NCBI GenBank assembly: GCA_026419785.1
Contig: JAODTK010005054.1
Coordinates: 62,001 to 126,000 of the forward strand
Length of the DNA stretch: 64,000 bases
Direction of reading: 5' to 3'
Origin: Sclerodactyla briareus
Lineage: Eukaryota > Echinodermata > Holothuroidea > Dendrochirotida > Sclerodactylidae
The notes beneath the pieces were generated by a model. That model worked only from the letters and a program-made list of their open reading frames with translations, ran no database searches and was not told the origin of the DNA. A program made the position numbers and the translations under genes. This document shows positions 12,585 to 27,900 of the stretch, in pieces (within the stretch, counting starts at the first letter, position 1; every line of letters starts with the position of its first letter).

Positions 12585-15030
12585 TAATGCCACAGTCTGG
12601 TAAATGATCTCATGTAAGAGGAAATTACTAGCTTGAACGCCCCAATGTGTTATTGGTATGTAACGATTTCTACAAGCATCTTGCTGTGATTCTTACGCAA
12701 TGTACATGGTGGGCCATACCTGCTTGTTCAGACCTGGGAACCGTCGTCATAGCCACACTCCTCAGACTTCACAAGCATCACAACACACAGCTATCTACCT
12801 CGTTCCTCTTATCAAAAAAAGTATATGCCTGGTTTATAAGAATTCCTTTAGAGAGTAACTGCCACATGGTGCTTCCTCCTATCGCTGCCTGTATGGATGA
12901 ATTGAATCTGTTCTTTTCTTAGCCCTAACTAATCTAAAGGATTTCAGGTTTTTTTTTTTTTTTTTTTTAGCGTAATCCAATAATGTAAATGCTTATTCAA
13001 GGTTCTCAGCTTACTAACACTTTTTCAAAGTGTAAATGAGCATAACTATTGTTGAGACGCTTTATGTAATTTTAACCCTAACGAGTTGACCAATGGATCA
13101 ACAAAATTTGGAATCCTCATCTCAATGCAATGATTTTGACGCACTTCTTTTACTTTTGGGCCTAATGTTCCACAGTATCACATGAACGAGCACATTGAAC
13201 ATCGTAAATGCAAACAAATATGAATTTTTGGGCAGGTAAAACATGATGGAGTCTATCATGCCTCGAAAGAGCACAATTCAACTAGCGGTTCCTACCAGTA
13301 TCAGGTTAAAATTTAGAGCGTGGCTATCAGATAAAAACGGAAATAATTTGTAATGAAAAATTAGTGTTTATGGTCAAGGTCCAAAAGGAAGGGATGTTCG
13401 CATTTTTCCTACATATTACAAAACTGTAATGCGTTTCCGATTCAGTACATGATCGTTTAGGCTACGTACATGAAGTAATAGGCCATTCGGCTTATAGGTC
13501 AATGTGGTTAACCCAATCAAGCTAAATTTGTTTTGGTCTCCTGTGAAATGCAGAAACACAATTGGTATAGTTGGGAATTGGAAAGGACAATTAGTAAAAC
13601 GCTCTGGGCAGTGTGTATGAGAGACCATCGCAATTTTACTGTCATTCTCAAACTGATATCTAATCCTCCCGAACGTCAATCGACGGTTAATGAGGAGAAC
13701 TGTAAATTTACATGCAACCAATGGCGCCCTAATGTTTATCAGCATATTCAATTCCGCGTTTCTGATTAAATATTCTGACTGACATTTACAGGCCAGTTAG
13801 TTAACACATCATGGCATCCAAGTCGATACGAATTTGTTACAAATTGCACGTTCGACAGGAAAATTACATTCATTGACAGTCAAAGTCGTCACCTTGAATC
13901 TCTTCTCATCGTATAAAAATGGGTAAGCGCATGCATGGATAGTCCATCGTACTTTATCACTATTTACTCTTCTACATTACGTGAGCGGTATTTCACATTA
14001 GTTAACCAAACACATAGAGTATCGTCGACTGAAGGCACATAGACCCCTGACATGCGCAAACAAGTTTTGCCCAGGAGACGTTTTCTGTTTCGCTGCTTTA
14101 CCCCATACGGCAGAGGGACCCACAACAAACACAAACATAGAAACAGTGTGCAAAAAACAAAATTGGCAAATTGTTGCTTTCAGAGGACCGATGTAGCTTG
14201 TAACTGCTTCGCGAAAAAGCCAACGTAAATGAACGAACCGCTGCGGAAGAGAGAGTGCTCAAGTATTTGCGTTCAGGGCGTTCTTGTGTGTTTTGCTTTG
14301 AAGGGCATGCCAGCCCATCATGCTAAGGCTAAATTATGAACGCCTAGCGATATGTTCCTGACGTCGTTTCGAAGCAATGTTTACTTGTAGCTTTCCTTTT
14401 GGGTTAATTTTTTTCTTCTTCAATAAACGTATCTGGGGCTTTTTACAAACAATAAATAGTACAAGAAACATCAATTTGCATATTTCAATATTGGGAATAA
14501 CAGTAACGTCGTTAATAGGAACGCTAATAGATGTTGGTAATTGACCCCAGGGCAGATGCGCAACAAAGTTACAGTCCAATCATCTCACCCACATTTTGGT
14601 TTCAGGAAGCTTTGTTCCTCACTGAACTCATCCCTCCCCTCCCAGGAATTATTTTCGATTCTCATTATATTCTCTGCTGCACCAATATATCGAGCTGGCG
14701 CGGTCGATGAGTTAATTGTCAATATGTATGGGCCTGCGACGTACCTCATGATACAGCAATTACGTGCAAACCTGTTATGAAACAACCTGATGAGGACATA
14801 AGTTTAGTTGCGTAAACATAAATGTTTTTTGAAAGCTCCTGAAATCCAAAGACAAAGACAAAATGTTATGAAAGAGTTTTAAAGAACTTTGGAGACGGTC
14901 TAGGTGGTATAAACTCCTGAAAAATAAGGTAATTTCAAGATTTATATAACTGCGTGTTTAAGGATAGAGGCAGATCAGACGGTGAAGAATGAAAGGTATT
15001 ATGGTTCCCTCGGTTCGTGACCTCCAGTTG

Positions 15031-15106
15031 GCTTCATGGCTCAATTGGTAGAACGCTTGCACGTAAAGCAAGAAGTCAGCGGTTCGATCAGTGTGTGGAG
15101 TCACGA
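15031..15106 (+). pseudogene. tRNA-like relic or SINE head
   Basis: It has a D-arm-like tggctcaattggtagaac, a perfect 5-bp anticodon stem (cttgc/gcaag) around loop ACGTAAA (anticodon position GTA) and a B-box ggttcgatc. A 7-bp acceptor stem can be drawn with two G-U pairs. The T-stem does not pair, and the base before the anticodon is C rather than the near-invariant U, so it is not a functional tRNA. No counterpart is seen in unit 2. Confidence 0.5.
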
Positions 15107-15949
15107 GCTTTTATCACTCCAGATTTCCGAAATGCCCCGTCACCTCTCTCTATATATGAATACATCCTTGTTGCCTAAATAAATAGCCAATTTTGGTAGA
15201 GTGGCCTACCCTGAGTTGGGGACTATTCATGCGGTGAGTGTAGCTTTCTCCACGTAGATTTAAATCTCTCGACGAACTGTCTGATTCATTCCATCATCGG
15301 GAGGAAGATGACGGATTAACAGGCTGACATACCAGGGTCTCGTTTTTGAGGTTGTTGAGGCCTTTCCACTTATGTGTTATTAAACTTGAACGAAAGTTAA
15401 CTGACTTCCGCGACGAATACAATGATGCATATACGAACTGGATTTAGCCTCAGATAGTGTTACTTCACTGTGCCACCTTATTATAATCGAGGTTAACAAT
15501 GAACTACCGCCTGAATCAACAGTTACTTATCTCTGTAAGAAGGTATATTTATCGGTAATGCCGAGATTTTCTAACTTGCCAAGTATGTTAGCGTAATGTA
15601 GACATTGTCTATCTGACAGTTCCTTGACGTTCCGAACTATTGTTCCCTGCGTTCTGAAACTTTTTCGTTCAATCGTGTAATGAAAACCGCTGTTGCAACG
15701 GTTTCCTATTGCATTTACGTTTTTACAAAACATATCCTGTAATGATCCTGTATGTCGGTGTTATGCTTTAGTGCATGCTAATACTAAAATATGAGTGGTG
15801 GTAGGATAGGTGGCGAAGAGCGGTTGTTGCCAGGAATTCTGGTTACCCTGATGTCTTCAGGCGGTAAGGCTTTCTGCATGCCTGTTTATACAATCGTTTA
15901 TTCGCATGGGAAATCCGAGTGTGTGGAAGGATTGTATATATAATGACCT

Positions 15950-16078
15950 CTACTGTAAGCCCCTATGGATGTATATCGATCACATTAGGCTCGGATTAAA
16001 GCCTAGCATATTTTGCCCCACTAATACTTATGGCTGGCTGGCAGATACGTTACAATATTCAGACTGTCAGCACGGTTC
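15950..16078 (-). pseudogene. Possible degenerate copy of the receptor loop A exon at the unit 1/unit 2 junction
   Basis: This segment is the unit 2 counterpart of the window start. On the minus strand it aligns loosely with the loop A exon, with shared islands around the WYPDTYIHNG coding region (ATATACATCC against TATATCCAC, then a shared GGC). No frame survives. The support is weak and depends on the duplication alignment. Confidence 0.25.
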
Positions 16079-19000
16079 AGAAAATGAGTAGATCTGGTCC
16101 TTTTAGAGCGAAGTATTCAGATTAAAATCGCATTAACACGAAGGCACTGAGAGCTCGCAGTAAATTATACGAAAATAAGCTAGACCGACCAGCTCGTATG
16201 TTTTCGCGTCCGCTGCCGATAATTCGCGCGACATGTGCCGCCCTGTTCCAATTTTTCTACCCGGATCGCACAGCGCGTTATTGAACCCGGCATAATGACT
16301 AACGACTGCAGATTGCAATAAATACCCCACCAACAGCCATAGAAAAACACGATGGGATTCAGACGTTAGCGTTTACTGCATTCTGAAAACCGAACGTTAA
16401 GTTCGAGCGTTATCTTGAAAGAACTTCGAGAACTTGGCCCCGTGATTTATTACTGACCATGATCCTGAACAAAATAAGCATGTTACCGGTGGAACTGGCC
16501 AAGTTTGCTTTTATTACAATGTCTCCATTCTTTCTTATCCGCCGCCTACACAGAAGATATTAGGTCTTTAGCGTTCAAATTTCAGCTTGCTCGTACTACT
16601 CAGCCACCTCAGATGACTCTTAACCTAATCCCCAACAACGAGGCTTATGAGCTTTACTTCATTTCAGGTATTTTGTTTCGTCACTCTTCACAAGTATTCG
16701 GAATGACAAAAAAGACATATGCAAAAGCTATTTGGGAAAACCCGAGTTTTAGCACCATTCATCCATATGGGGTCGAGTTATCGTGTAACCACACACAAAT
16801 AGTACTAGATAGAGGAATTTTTGACCAATTGCCCAATCTCTCCCCAAAGGGTTCCGATGTACACCAAGCATTCTAGGTTGATCGGGTTCACCCACCGTCT
16901 CAGAGTTTCATCTGTCTTGGACTTGGATTCTTTAGGCAACTGCCAACAAAACATGACAGAGGCCGCTCTTAACCAGCATATAGCAGATGGGTCCTTGTAG
17001 TTGATTATCATGTATACTACTATCGCGGTCGTGATGAATTGCATTTACATTTTGCCACGGATATGGTCTGTAGACGATATTCATGGGGATTGGTCGACAT
17101 GGGGACATTGGAAGTGATATTAAATATTTCACAGTCTTCATGTCCAGTTACTGAAAAAAAGTAATGGAATTACGAGAAAGAGTGAAAGCTAGGGTTCATT
17201 ATCCAAATGCCGGGCACGAAACCGGTCACTGTATGTATTCCTCCACAAACAATGAATGCCGTGGGCACTCTTCTTATTCTAAAAAAGTGTGGCTGGACGA
17301 AGGCACCTCTATCGCTACTTCCGCTTAAGTGACCGTAGAGGAAATGTCATGATGAGCAAAATGAGACACTGCGTGGCATTCTATAACAAGCCTACGTATC
17401 GCAGGGGAAACGTTACAACCTTCCTTAGTTTTATTTCGATGAACGTTAGGGACACTCGCCGTCAAATGACAAAACAGACAACATATCCGTAGATTGCCAT
17501 TCGTGGATTGAATGAAAAATCTAACACCATTCACGCTGCTGCCTGGGGGTTGACCAGCATGGTCTATTACGCCCAAATTTAGTTTGAGATAGGAACATTT
17601 ACATTCGTGGGCAGGACTGGTCCTAAACAAGTGAATGGACAGCGAGTAATTACACCAACGTCACAGTAGTGTGGACACTATTGAATCAAGTCCGACTAAT
17701 GACCGACTTAATGTTTGCTTACATTCCGCCAATTTGAATTAGTGGTAATTCGGAGTGGGCCACAAAGTAACAGTCCACCGCCTCCATGACGTGAAAAGCT
17801 CGCCAAAAGTGACATCCCGTTTTGCAACGGATAATGTACTTTTGAAATTTTGTTACGTCATCGCATTATTATTACAAAAACATATTTGCAAAATATTTAT
17901 TGAGGGTATTTGTTGAACAATCTTAACGATTCACTATGCATTCTATTGTTTTTCATGCTTAATTAATTGCCAAACGGTTCGTAGACATGTTTTTCTGACT
18001 TGGAAATTCTGCCACAAATGTCTTATCGGGGCCTGCTCGAATAGGAGGAGAAATACCTCCAGATTCCAAATGGGAAACAGGGGAAAAATGCTGGTTGTCA
18101 TTGCTCCGTTTCGCAGTGTGTGTTGCAACATCACGCAAATTTACTTAGAAAACAATAATTTATTATGAAACTTCAAATGGTCCATACCTTTGCAAACCCC
18201 TATTCCGCAGTAATTAGACGATTATATAAGGATGGAAAAGGTTTACAGTGAAGAAAGATCTATAACATGAGCTTAATTTATTCATTTGAATTCAAAGATC
18301 AAATTCATAACCAGATGAAATCCCACTAATCCTACTAACGAAGTATTGTGAAGTCGGATGAAGGTAGGGTTTGGTTCTTGATCCATCTTGCGAAGTCCTT
18401 CAAGTTAATTACAATTCATGGGATTGGTGTTGTCCTTAGAGCTCACGGATCCGGTAATATCCGGCAAAAGGGACGATAACACCTGAATTGCTGTTCGTGA
18501 CGGCAGTTCATGATGTCAAAGGGAGATTATGGACGATGGTAATCATTGTGGGGGATTGTCACGTTTTCTGCTGTGATGATATTGCATCGTGATAAGCTCG
18601 TTCCGTAGGTATCTCCTCGCGTATGCGTCATTGTCTCAACGGCATTAGATTTAAGCCCGCACAGCGAGTCAAACAGCGAGCCACATTGTTTTGATTGAAG
18701 GGGCAGCGATCTGTGAGATTACTCAATTTTAATGTCGTATTCGTTAGGAGAAATATTGATCGGCTTTCATACAGAGCACATGCTGGTATTCAAAAATGAA
18801 TCAGGGATTATGAGGCCGCCACCCGCGATGCCTGTTACTTCTGGGCAAATTTAGGCGACGCATTGATGATCGGTCCGGTGTTCTCGAAGGTCGACCAAAT
18901 GGTGTAGAGTACTAATGATTTGCTGTGTTGTGTGTTTCCTCACGTTTTTCTGATGGGTAAATGCAAGTATATACAAGTACAATTAGAGGCAGGCCCTACA

Positions 19001-20834
19001 ACCCTGTGCTGTATCTGCTGTTTCGTTGTTGTTCGTAGTGCAAAGACATCAACACTTTGCTGTATATGTCGCTTTGCTGTTGTTGTCGACTGCAACAACA
19101 TAGTGCAACAACACTAGTTGGTCTGGCTATATATGACAATTCGAGTCAAACAATGATGCTATTGACTTGAAGCATGAACGTCTTCAATGCACGCCAACAA
19201 CAATCAAGATACTCAGCATAACATTTACACATTTTATTGTGAACGAATACCTGAAGTGGCTACAAATACCGATGATGTGAACTTTAGGACCCTATTCCTG
19301 TAGATTTACACTGGCCATTACACACTGATAGGGTATATTTGGTTTTAATACAATCAACAAATTAGTATATTATCAGTTTGGTCGGAGTTGAAGAGAACAA
19401 CCGATGCTATGTTAGCCTTACCCTCGTTAAGAAAATCCTCACTCTTCACTGTTGACATCAGAAAATCAATAGTACGGTCCCACATACAGGTCCCGCAGGA
19501 ATATAAATTTTGACGTCGAAGCTTGTATGTATTATTTTTTTCTAGAATTATCCCCACTGAGCCAACATGAGGCTCCATCGAGTGAAAACCTTATTCCTAT
19601 ATCCTAATAACCACCTTGTCTTTTCGTACACTCCCAATCCTATCGTTTTGGTCGTCTGATCAGCCTTAATGCGTTCTAAAGTCTATATCTATTGAGATAT
19701 ACGCTCATGTGATCAAATTAGTGGATCACAAGGATGTATTCAGCGGAAGAAATGGATGAACAGTAATATAAAAATGGTTTTCTTCTCTATTTTCATTTTC
19801 CAATTCTACTCTCTCCCCCAGCGTCATCTGATTATTCCAGCGGAGCATATCTTTCCCGAGGGTAAATATATGTATAGGCCCCCCTTATACCAGAGAAAAT
19901 TTTAGTAAAACCTGGAGTCGTGAAGGGCCTTAATTGTGAAGCGTGTGTTCAATGGAACTGATTATTTTGTGATTATTGTTAATGTCAATGGGAGCGTTTC
20001 TAAGGTTCTTTCTTCTCTCAGATTTAAGTCAGTGCTAATTGAACTGTTTGTGCATTTTTGGGGAAGAAGGAAACGGATTTCAATTGCTAGTCCCTGGTAG
20101 AAAGACTGAAAGGGCGATGGGTCCCACGATGCAAACTCTCCACCCCTTCCCGTGGTTGAAATGGGAAATTATGGATATGAATTCAAGGTTTCAAGTTTAT
20201 TGTTGACAATTGAAAAAAGAATCCATGATTCTTCCTAGAAAAAGAGAGTTATAGAACTTTGCTTAAGTTGTTTGCCGTCTCCTGTAGATGGAGTTCGAAG
20301 TGGGTAAAGACTTTTCATAGACGGCAATCACTCTTAACTGCCTATATTCTGGCGCTATGGTTCCTTCCTCTGAGCCAAGCTTAAGGGCACATCCGATAAC
20401 AGCTAAACCCCGTTATATCTTCCTTGACAATCCTAAGCTTTTATTGGTAGCTGCCTGTCCTTTCTTCGACACATGCCCACTGTGGGCATCTTCTTGGTTT
20501 CCATTGAGATAGCAACTTTTCAAATGTTAATGGGACATCACTAACCTTCCATTTACATTCGTTACATTTCTTTCAGAACAATTGAAATGAGGCATTTAAT
20601 ACCGCATCGTTTGTCACTGTCCACCTGCTGATCCGGCGGAGTCATGTTAGCACCTGCGTATGCCGCCCCGAATTAAAACCCATCAATTCTAATGTTAATG
20701 CCCCCAAGACTTTATGTTATTGTTACACATGAAATCAACTAGTTTCCTCTCTTTAACTGGAAAATGCCATACGTACGCGTAGTGATTCATGCATTAGCTA
20801 GTAAAACATTGTTTTGCGAGTGCTAATTCTATGG

Positions 20835-20945
20835 TATGTCGTTCGGCTGGAGTAGATCGGGGTGCGAATCCCGGTCGCGTCATATCAAAGACTATCAAAA
20901 TGGTCCTGTCCTTCCTGTAATAATATGCCACAAGTCTGGTTACGG
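20835..20945 (+). mobile_element. tRNA-derived SINE, copy in unit 2 (head degraded)
   Basis: It shares cggggtgcgaa, cccggtcg, the caaagact body and aatatgccacaagt with the 7.2-kb copy and lies at the equivalent place in the second duplication unit. The A-box end is largely lost. Shared position implies insertion before the duplication. Confidence 0.62.
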
Positions 20946-23900
20946 TAACAAATGGTACGGGTAATCAGTCAGGTTGTAATTAAACCAGTCCCTGTACGCA
21001 GTTCTTCAATTTAGAGAAAGGTAGACGCAGCAGCATATGTAAGTCATTGGGGTGTCCTGAATCCAAACCGTATCGAACGCACGAAGTCACGAAGGGAGAG
21101 GGGGAGGGTCATTGCAGATTTAATTCTTCACTTTGAAACTTTACTCACTTCCTAGCCTATAAAATACGAGCGCACCATCACCGGATGTGACGAATTATAT
21201 TTCCTTACAGTGGGTTCCCGACGTTTTCACATCCCAATGTGTGTATTTCGTGCATGCGCGCGTGTGTTGGTGTGACACGGTCAGAGTAGCCATATACTGA
21301 ATTTGAGTCCTTTTCTGGCGTAAGTTTGGGGCCAATTCTAGGTCGTGAGTGAGCAAACTTGTTACACACACGCTGAGAATGAACACCCGACCCTTTATAA
21401 TATGCCCCGGTTTTTAAGTCACTCAAAGTCCGTGAGATGGAAAACCTCAAAACGATTGTCAACACAATACTTGCAGTGGCAAGCATGTTACCAAATCTCC
21501 CCATCAGGTAATCTAATGTGGGTAGCTAATATTTTTTGCGGCTAGAATTCAAAGGAAGGCAAACCTCAAAAGGTTTACCATTCGTTCTGTGGCGAACGTG
21601 AATTTGTATCGCGTCTAAATCGGGGTATGTGAGTTGTCCCATAGTAGAGAATAACCATGGTATTTTTGTTTGGGGGGTTCAAGTCGGGAAGAAGGCAACC
21701 CCAGACGCTCTTTGGCATGTTATATGCAAAAAAATGCAAATCATTTATCAAGTTCCCAATCAAGTTGTGGATTTACTGTTATTTGTCTTTCTGTTCCAAG
21801 ACGTCATTTTAGGGGGGTTTTTTTCCCCCCCCCCCCCCAATGGAAAAAAAAAAAAAACAGAGGACCACAAATCTCATACATCATGTAAGCATAATATCGG
21901 AAGACTGTAATCAATTTCAATTATGTATGGGTTGCAGCTAGAGATTGAAATAACCTTATTGTTTGGGTTAGGTCGAATCATTGAGGTCACGAAAGAGGCG
22001 AGCAGCCAAATGAAGTTCACATTAGGTAGTTATACTGCCCAACATGATTCCACAATATAAACGGTTTTTGTATCGCATTTCATACGTTATTACTCCGGAA
22101 AGCCGAAGAAGACATTTGAATATTGAAAGGCATTTTTCGAGCTTCCCCCGTGATTCAGGGTATTATGAGGCCAGAGCATATGCACTTTCGTCTAGGTTAG
22201 TTTTCTATCTGTCCAATGGTGGAAAAATAAATACCTTACTGGACTAATTGTTTCACAAATCGAAATATATGATTTTAAATTAATCTGCCCTATCTGCCTA
22301 TTTATCATTTCGAAACTAATTGTTCCCGTCCTAGCCCCAAGTATACAATATTTGCCCGCAGCTATTACAAAGACTTTAACGATTGCTTTGTTAAAAAAAC
22401 AAAAGGGTTACCCATGTGATTGATGCCAGTTTATATTGTGGATGACTGGTCATCCTCGACCTACACCATACAATATTTGCCCGCAACTACCAAAATGTTT
22501 ACGATTGCCGATTGCTAAGATGTCAGTTTCTGTGTACAAAGTCACCCCCATGTGAGGAGATCGCTCTTATTTGCGATGATTCTCATTTAAGACTCTTACT
22601 AATTGAAATTAACTTCTGAATGGAATCTTACAGTAGGAACATATATGTAATGCATTAAATCCGGAAGGGTAATATGATTTGAACTAACCAGCGTCCCCGC
22701 TATGGGTGGTGCTTTGCGGGAAACGAGCAGAGCGACCCGCTCCTTCACTACAATCGCGATGAGTGGAAGGTCGAAAAAATAAACAAATATATCGAATCTG
22801 CGGGGATTTTGTTGGTTGATTCGCGGAGTGTTCGTTCCAAACAACCGTTTAGTCGCTTTTTGTAATGTTTTTGACCTGAGTTTAATTCAGACCGCCAGCT
22901 TATGTATCTAAATGAAGGCTCGTTGTCAGTAATTACTGTTATAAAACGGAATGGCGATAAACCCCAGCCTAATATGCAAGCCAGGAGGCATGAACTAACC
23001 ACAAGGCAGAGATTGATAACGTATTGAACTTCCCTGACACGAACAGCTACCTTAATTACAGCACCTTCAACACCAGTTTTTTAACTCTTGTGCGAGCGAT
23101 GGGCATGGCTGCCATTTATAGACAATTACACCTTCTCTACAGGTTAGGGAAGGTTTAGAACGGAGTCGTATGTCAGTCCATCGGGTGTTTAATCAAAACA
23201 TCATCGATGGTACGAATCGGGGGGGGGGGGAGCCTAGTAATCCTCAAATTATTCTTCAAAAATTGTTTCCCGATGTTTCATCCCTGTGCTTGTAGTCGTG
23301 CATGCGCTGTGTGTTTACACGATCGGAGTAAGCACATAGCCTGAGATTGAGTTCTTTTTTGCCCGTAAGTTTAGGCTAATTTTTAGGTCGTAGTGGGCAA
23401 ACCTCAGAAAGCTTTTCAACATGACTTGCTGATGAACGAACATATACTGAGTTGGAATAGACCTGTTGGTATCATACACCACAGAATGATTTGAACCCTT
23501 CCTGGGGGTTCATGGCTCAGGTTTTTAAGAGCCATCAAAGATGAACGGCCAATATAGAGAGCAAATAACAAGACGGACGTTTGATAAGTTTTCTTAGGGT
23601 GGTAAGGACAAGTGACAGAGGCTTTTTCATGTGAGAACGATACAGTCTTGCACTTTCGAGTTTAACAAACCTAATTATCAGTACTAAGAAAAGCCTACCT
23701 GAATTATAGCATCTCACCTCATGTTTGCCGCGAGACGGTTTCTTTCCTTCTGTCTTGGGCCATCTGTTTAGTTTTTTGTAATAATGGTTAGTTGGTCTCA
23801 TAAGCAAACACGAGCCCAGTAAATGTAGGTTCTCTTGGATCCCTGTTAACTAAATGACCAGGTCCTTTTGCTGATAATGTTCCCTTGACTGTGAAAGCTT

Positions 23901-24989
23901 TTTGGGGCTCAAGCAAGGCCAGTAGTGGTTTACCACCATATTGCTGTCCAAAACCCGGTGGTCATTCAATTAGGTCAATAGTTGAAATAGTTATAAAAAA
24001 ACACAACAAAACCCATATCAATTGGGTAGAATAATTGCTGGTATGCGTAAACATTTGCCGTAATTATGGAGAATTTGATAATTGCGCAATCAACATTAAC
24101 GTTCGGAATAGGCAGGGGATTGCATAACCTTTTGTGGCATAGGGTGGGTGAGAGCTTCCGACGGGGGTTAACTAAAGTTCACTTCATTCAGTAATTCGCT
24201 TTATTAGTCCAGAGTTTGATACTGACAGGCCTTCAAAAGCCAGGTCCAACGCCATAGCCTTTCGAAAATCTACAGACGTTTTGTTTTTAGTGACTGCTGC
24301 CTAGGAAGTTCACAGCAAAACAGGGTATTATCCGAAAAAGTGCGTAAAACCAGATACATAGGTCTTCAACAACATTTGCCGTCAGACACATTCTGGGAAC
24401 TGCGATGCATTCCAAAACGTTAGGCCTTGCCTATCATCAGTAATTTCCTATTCGATTTTGGACTTGCAGTCGTCCATGTAGATTTTCGAGATATTTGGAA
24501 TAAGAATGAACTACATTTCCGGTGGTAGTTTTTTGGGATTTATATTCTCATAGTTGTTTCCGACAAGCGTTGGTTAGGGTCGCTACCTGCACTTGCAAAA
24601 TTAACTCTTAAATACAGGTATAATGCTATGAAAACGCACGTACTGAATAACTCGCCCTTTTGTTATCAAACACCGAGGTGGTCATTTGGGGAACGACTGA
24701 TTTAATCAAATGGTCTGCAGATTATTTTTATTTCATATCCGTATTACATAACAGTTCTCCCGAACATTGAGAATTCAGATTCTCATCAAACATGAGCATC
24801 TCCCGGACGCTATTTGAATGTCATCATTCTCACTAACTTTGTGTCCAGCTTCATCCGTGTCGGGGATTTAAGAATAGAACTAAACCACAATTTTTCTACT
24901 TTTCAACCGTGTACTAATCTTGGTCAACATTCAGAAGATTTATTTTACGCTGAGAGTCCCCGTCATGGTGGTACCCCTCGAAACATCGT

Positions 24990-27900
24990 TTAGTTTAGTT
25001 TATTTAGTTTAGGTGAATAAGGGTCAGGAAGGACATAATCCCCTCGACTCCCCGCGGAGCCAACAACAATCTCCAGGAAAGAAAAATGAACCGCAACTCT
25101 AATAATCAGCCATGATTCCTTAAAAAAATCAAGACTTTCTTGAACGCATTCACACTCTTAGAGCAAACAAAGTTTTCAGGAAGACAATTCACTCATTGAT
25201 CACTCTCGCGATAAAATAAATATTTACGAATGCCATTCGCAGCGCTTGCCACAAGCTTGAGAGTAACATTGGAAAATTCAAAAGAAGTATGGAAAGGCAG
25301 GCCATCGAGTCCATGGACAAATTTTGAAAAACCTGAATCAAGTCCCACCCCGAATTTCGACTCAGCTCCATGGAAGTTAGACCGAGGCCCTTAATCTCTC
25401 CTCGTAGGATAAATTTTCAGACAGTGAATCATTCTAGTTGCCCTAACTTTGAACTTTTTCAATAACCTGCTTGTCTTTTGCAAAGTAGGGATCCACACTT
25501 TACAGAATACTCTGGTGCGGTCTCAACCAGGTTTGCTTAAACTCCTTACAACAATATCATTATCCAGGAAACGAGTGACGTCTAATTCAAGCCATGAAAT
25601 AACCTCTCTAGCATAGCTTCGGCACACTAGCTGCTTGGAAGGTTTCGACGTAGAATCGAAATGCACACTAAGATCTTTTTCTGAAATCACCTCCTGAATA
25701 TTTTGGCTATTCAACTTGAAGGAAGCTTTGCGATTGTGAAACCACAATTCATAACGTTGGAACACTTGTCGACATGAAAAATATTTGCCAGTCGGAGACC
25801 ATTTGGAAATTATATCTCTAGATCCCTTTGAACACTTGCAGGCATCATCATTCGAACCGACCCCCGATACAACTTGGATCGTTTGCGGACTGTCGTAAAC
25901 CCTGGAATGAACCGAATCTTCAAGATCGCTAAATATACGCCAAAAAGAGTAACGGCCCGAGCACCGATCCACTGGGGAACACCACTAGTGACCCTTTTGC
26001 CAAGAACACGACCGCCCATTAAATCACAACTCGTTGTTCCCTATTTGAACACTAACGAATCCACTTAAGGACATTCCCCTCAATGCCAAAGCTCTCCACC
26101 TTGAGCAAAGACGCTCATGAGGAACCTTGTCAAAGCTTTCTGACAGCCCAGAAAATTTATTTCAAACAGTATTGACGTTGTCAACAGAACATTAACTCTC
26201 CCCATAATTCCAAGAGATAGTCCAACACGCACCATTTTTTTCTAAACCCAGCCTGAAAATCCCTGTCCTTTATCCGCGATGTCTTCTACCCATTGCTCTC
26301 TACTCTCTTCTGTTCCCACTCTTCTACGATCTCTTACATATGACTCCTCGAAATCTTGATGATTTTGCTTGTGCTGATCATTTTGGCTTATCGCCTTCTG
26401 TTCTTCACACTGCGTTATACTCTCTGGGCCAAGGCTGTGGTCCACAGACACCCCAGTCCATGATGTTCTGCGTCCTATTGTAGTGGAATGTCGTTGGACC
26501 GGCTATTACAATGGAAGAGACGGGGCACCGGCTTTCGAAATAGGAGAAAACATGTGCTCTCCCCCAAGCAATCCGGAACAATACCTTCTTGCGGAGTCGT
26601 ATGAAAATAATAGGCTATGAACAGACAACTCCGCGCAAGGATTTAGTAGACAAGTAAACTCCTTCAGTAACCAGGAGCTTTATCACTTTGAGCTTCTGGT
26701 CTGCACTGGGGGGGGGGGGTTCTTACCACCCCTACCACTCCGTTCCCTCTACGTTTCCCCTCCCCCCCTCCTTTGTAAACTAAAACCAGAGCGAACACAA
26801 ACCATATTACCAATACTATGCAGAAAAACCCCGACAACTAGGTCCACCGAAATTATCCAAGTTCCCATGGGTAAAACAAGACGAGAAAGTATTATTAAGA
26901 ACCGTAGCCATCCTCCCTGCTATTGGCGCTGATTGTACTACCGAGTCGGAATTATCAAAGGACCAATTCTGTTCCTTGACTTCTGGTTTCCCTCACATAA
27001 GAAAAAATGCACGAGGATCTCCTTCGACTTAGAGTCAATCGCTCGCAAAATCAAGTTTGCACCAGAAACTAAAACGCTGGGACAAGCTTTTGCTGAACTT
27101 GAAAGCTCTATATCCGACACGGACCCACAAGAACGATAAAGACATTCCGCCCATAATTCGCTTACTTTTGATGGCCAAAAAACTCCCACTTTCCATCAAA
27201 TAACGGCCTCTTGTTCTTACTGCGGACGTTTCCCTCCCTCCTCAAAACAATCCAAAATATTATCTCCCTGGTAGGACATTGTATCTCTGAAAGGAAACAA
27301 TCCTGCGTACTTGAAAAAAAGCCAGATCGCATGACTGCCACTAGTACTATTAGACCAAGAAATATCTGCATAATTGAAATCTCCCATATTAATTGTACTC
27401 TTCCCAGAATCTTCGAAAAGATGTCCGAAAGAAGAGGTTTGGTTGTCTTCATATATTTGGAGAACGGTACAACAATGCCAACTATAAAGCATTGGGAATC
27501 CAGATGAGTTAGCGGAATTTACCAACCAAACAGAGTTGACAAAATTCACACCAATATCGGCCTCAAAACTATTCAAGAAGTCAAGAAACCCCCCTCAAAC
27601 TCCACCACCAATGCCACGGAGAGTATCTGTCCTATTTTCTTGCCTATAAACAACATAACCAGGTGACCTTCGGCTGTGGAAATATCACACTGTTCAACCA
27701 CGACTCTGTTATACCAATGACGTCAGGCTGGCGCTCCGGACTAAAATCTTCACTCATCAACTTGTTCCTATACTCTGAACATTACACAGAATAAGACATC
27801 TGCTAACATATCTATCCTACTCGACTGCGCCCCTCGCCAGACTCCACTGCTGCTTACTATGACAACCCTGCCAGTACGCCTACGGACCTGAAGCCTCGCC

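Noticed and set aside
15031-15106. Functional tRNA-Tyr(GTA)
   Set aside because: The T-stem does not pair, the base before the anticodon is C and the D-stem has a mismatch. It is kept only as a tRNA-like relic.
25523-25972. Minus-strand 149-codon frame as a separate gene
   Set aside because: It is a frameshifted part of the LINE reverse transcriptase ORF (contains EKDLSVHFDS), not a host gene.
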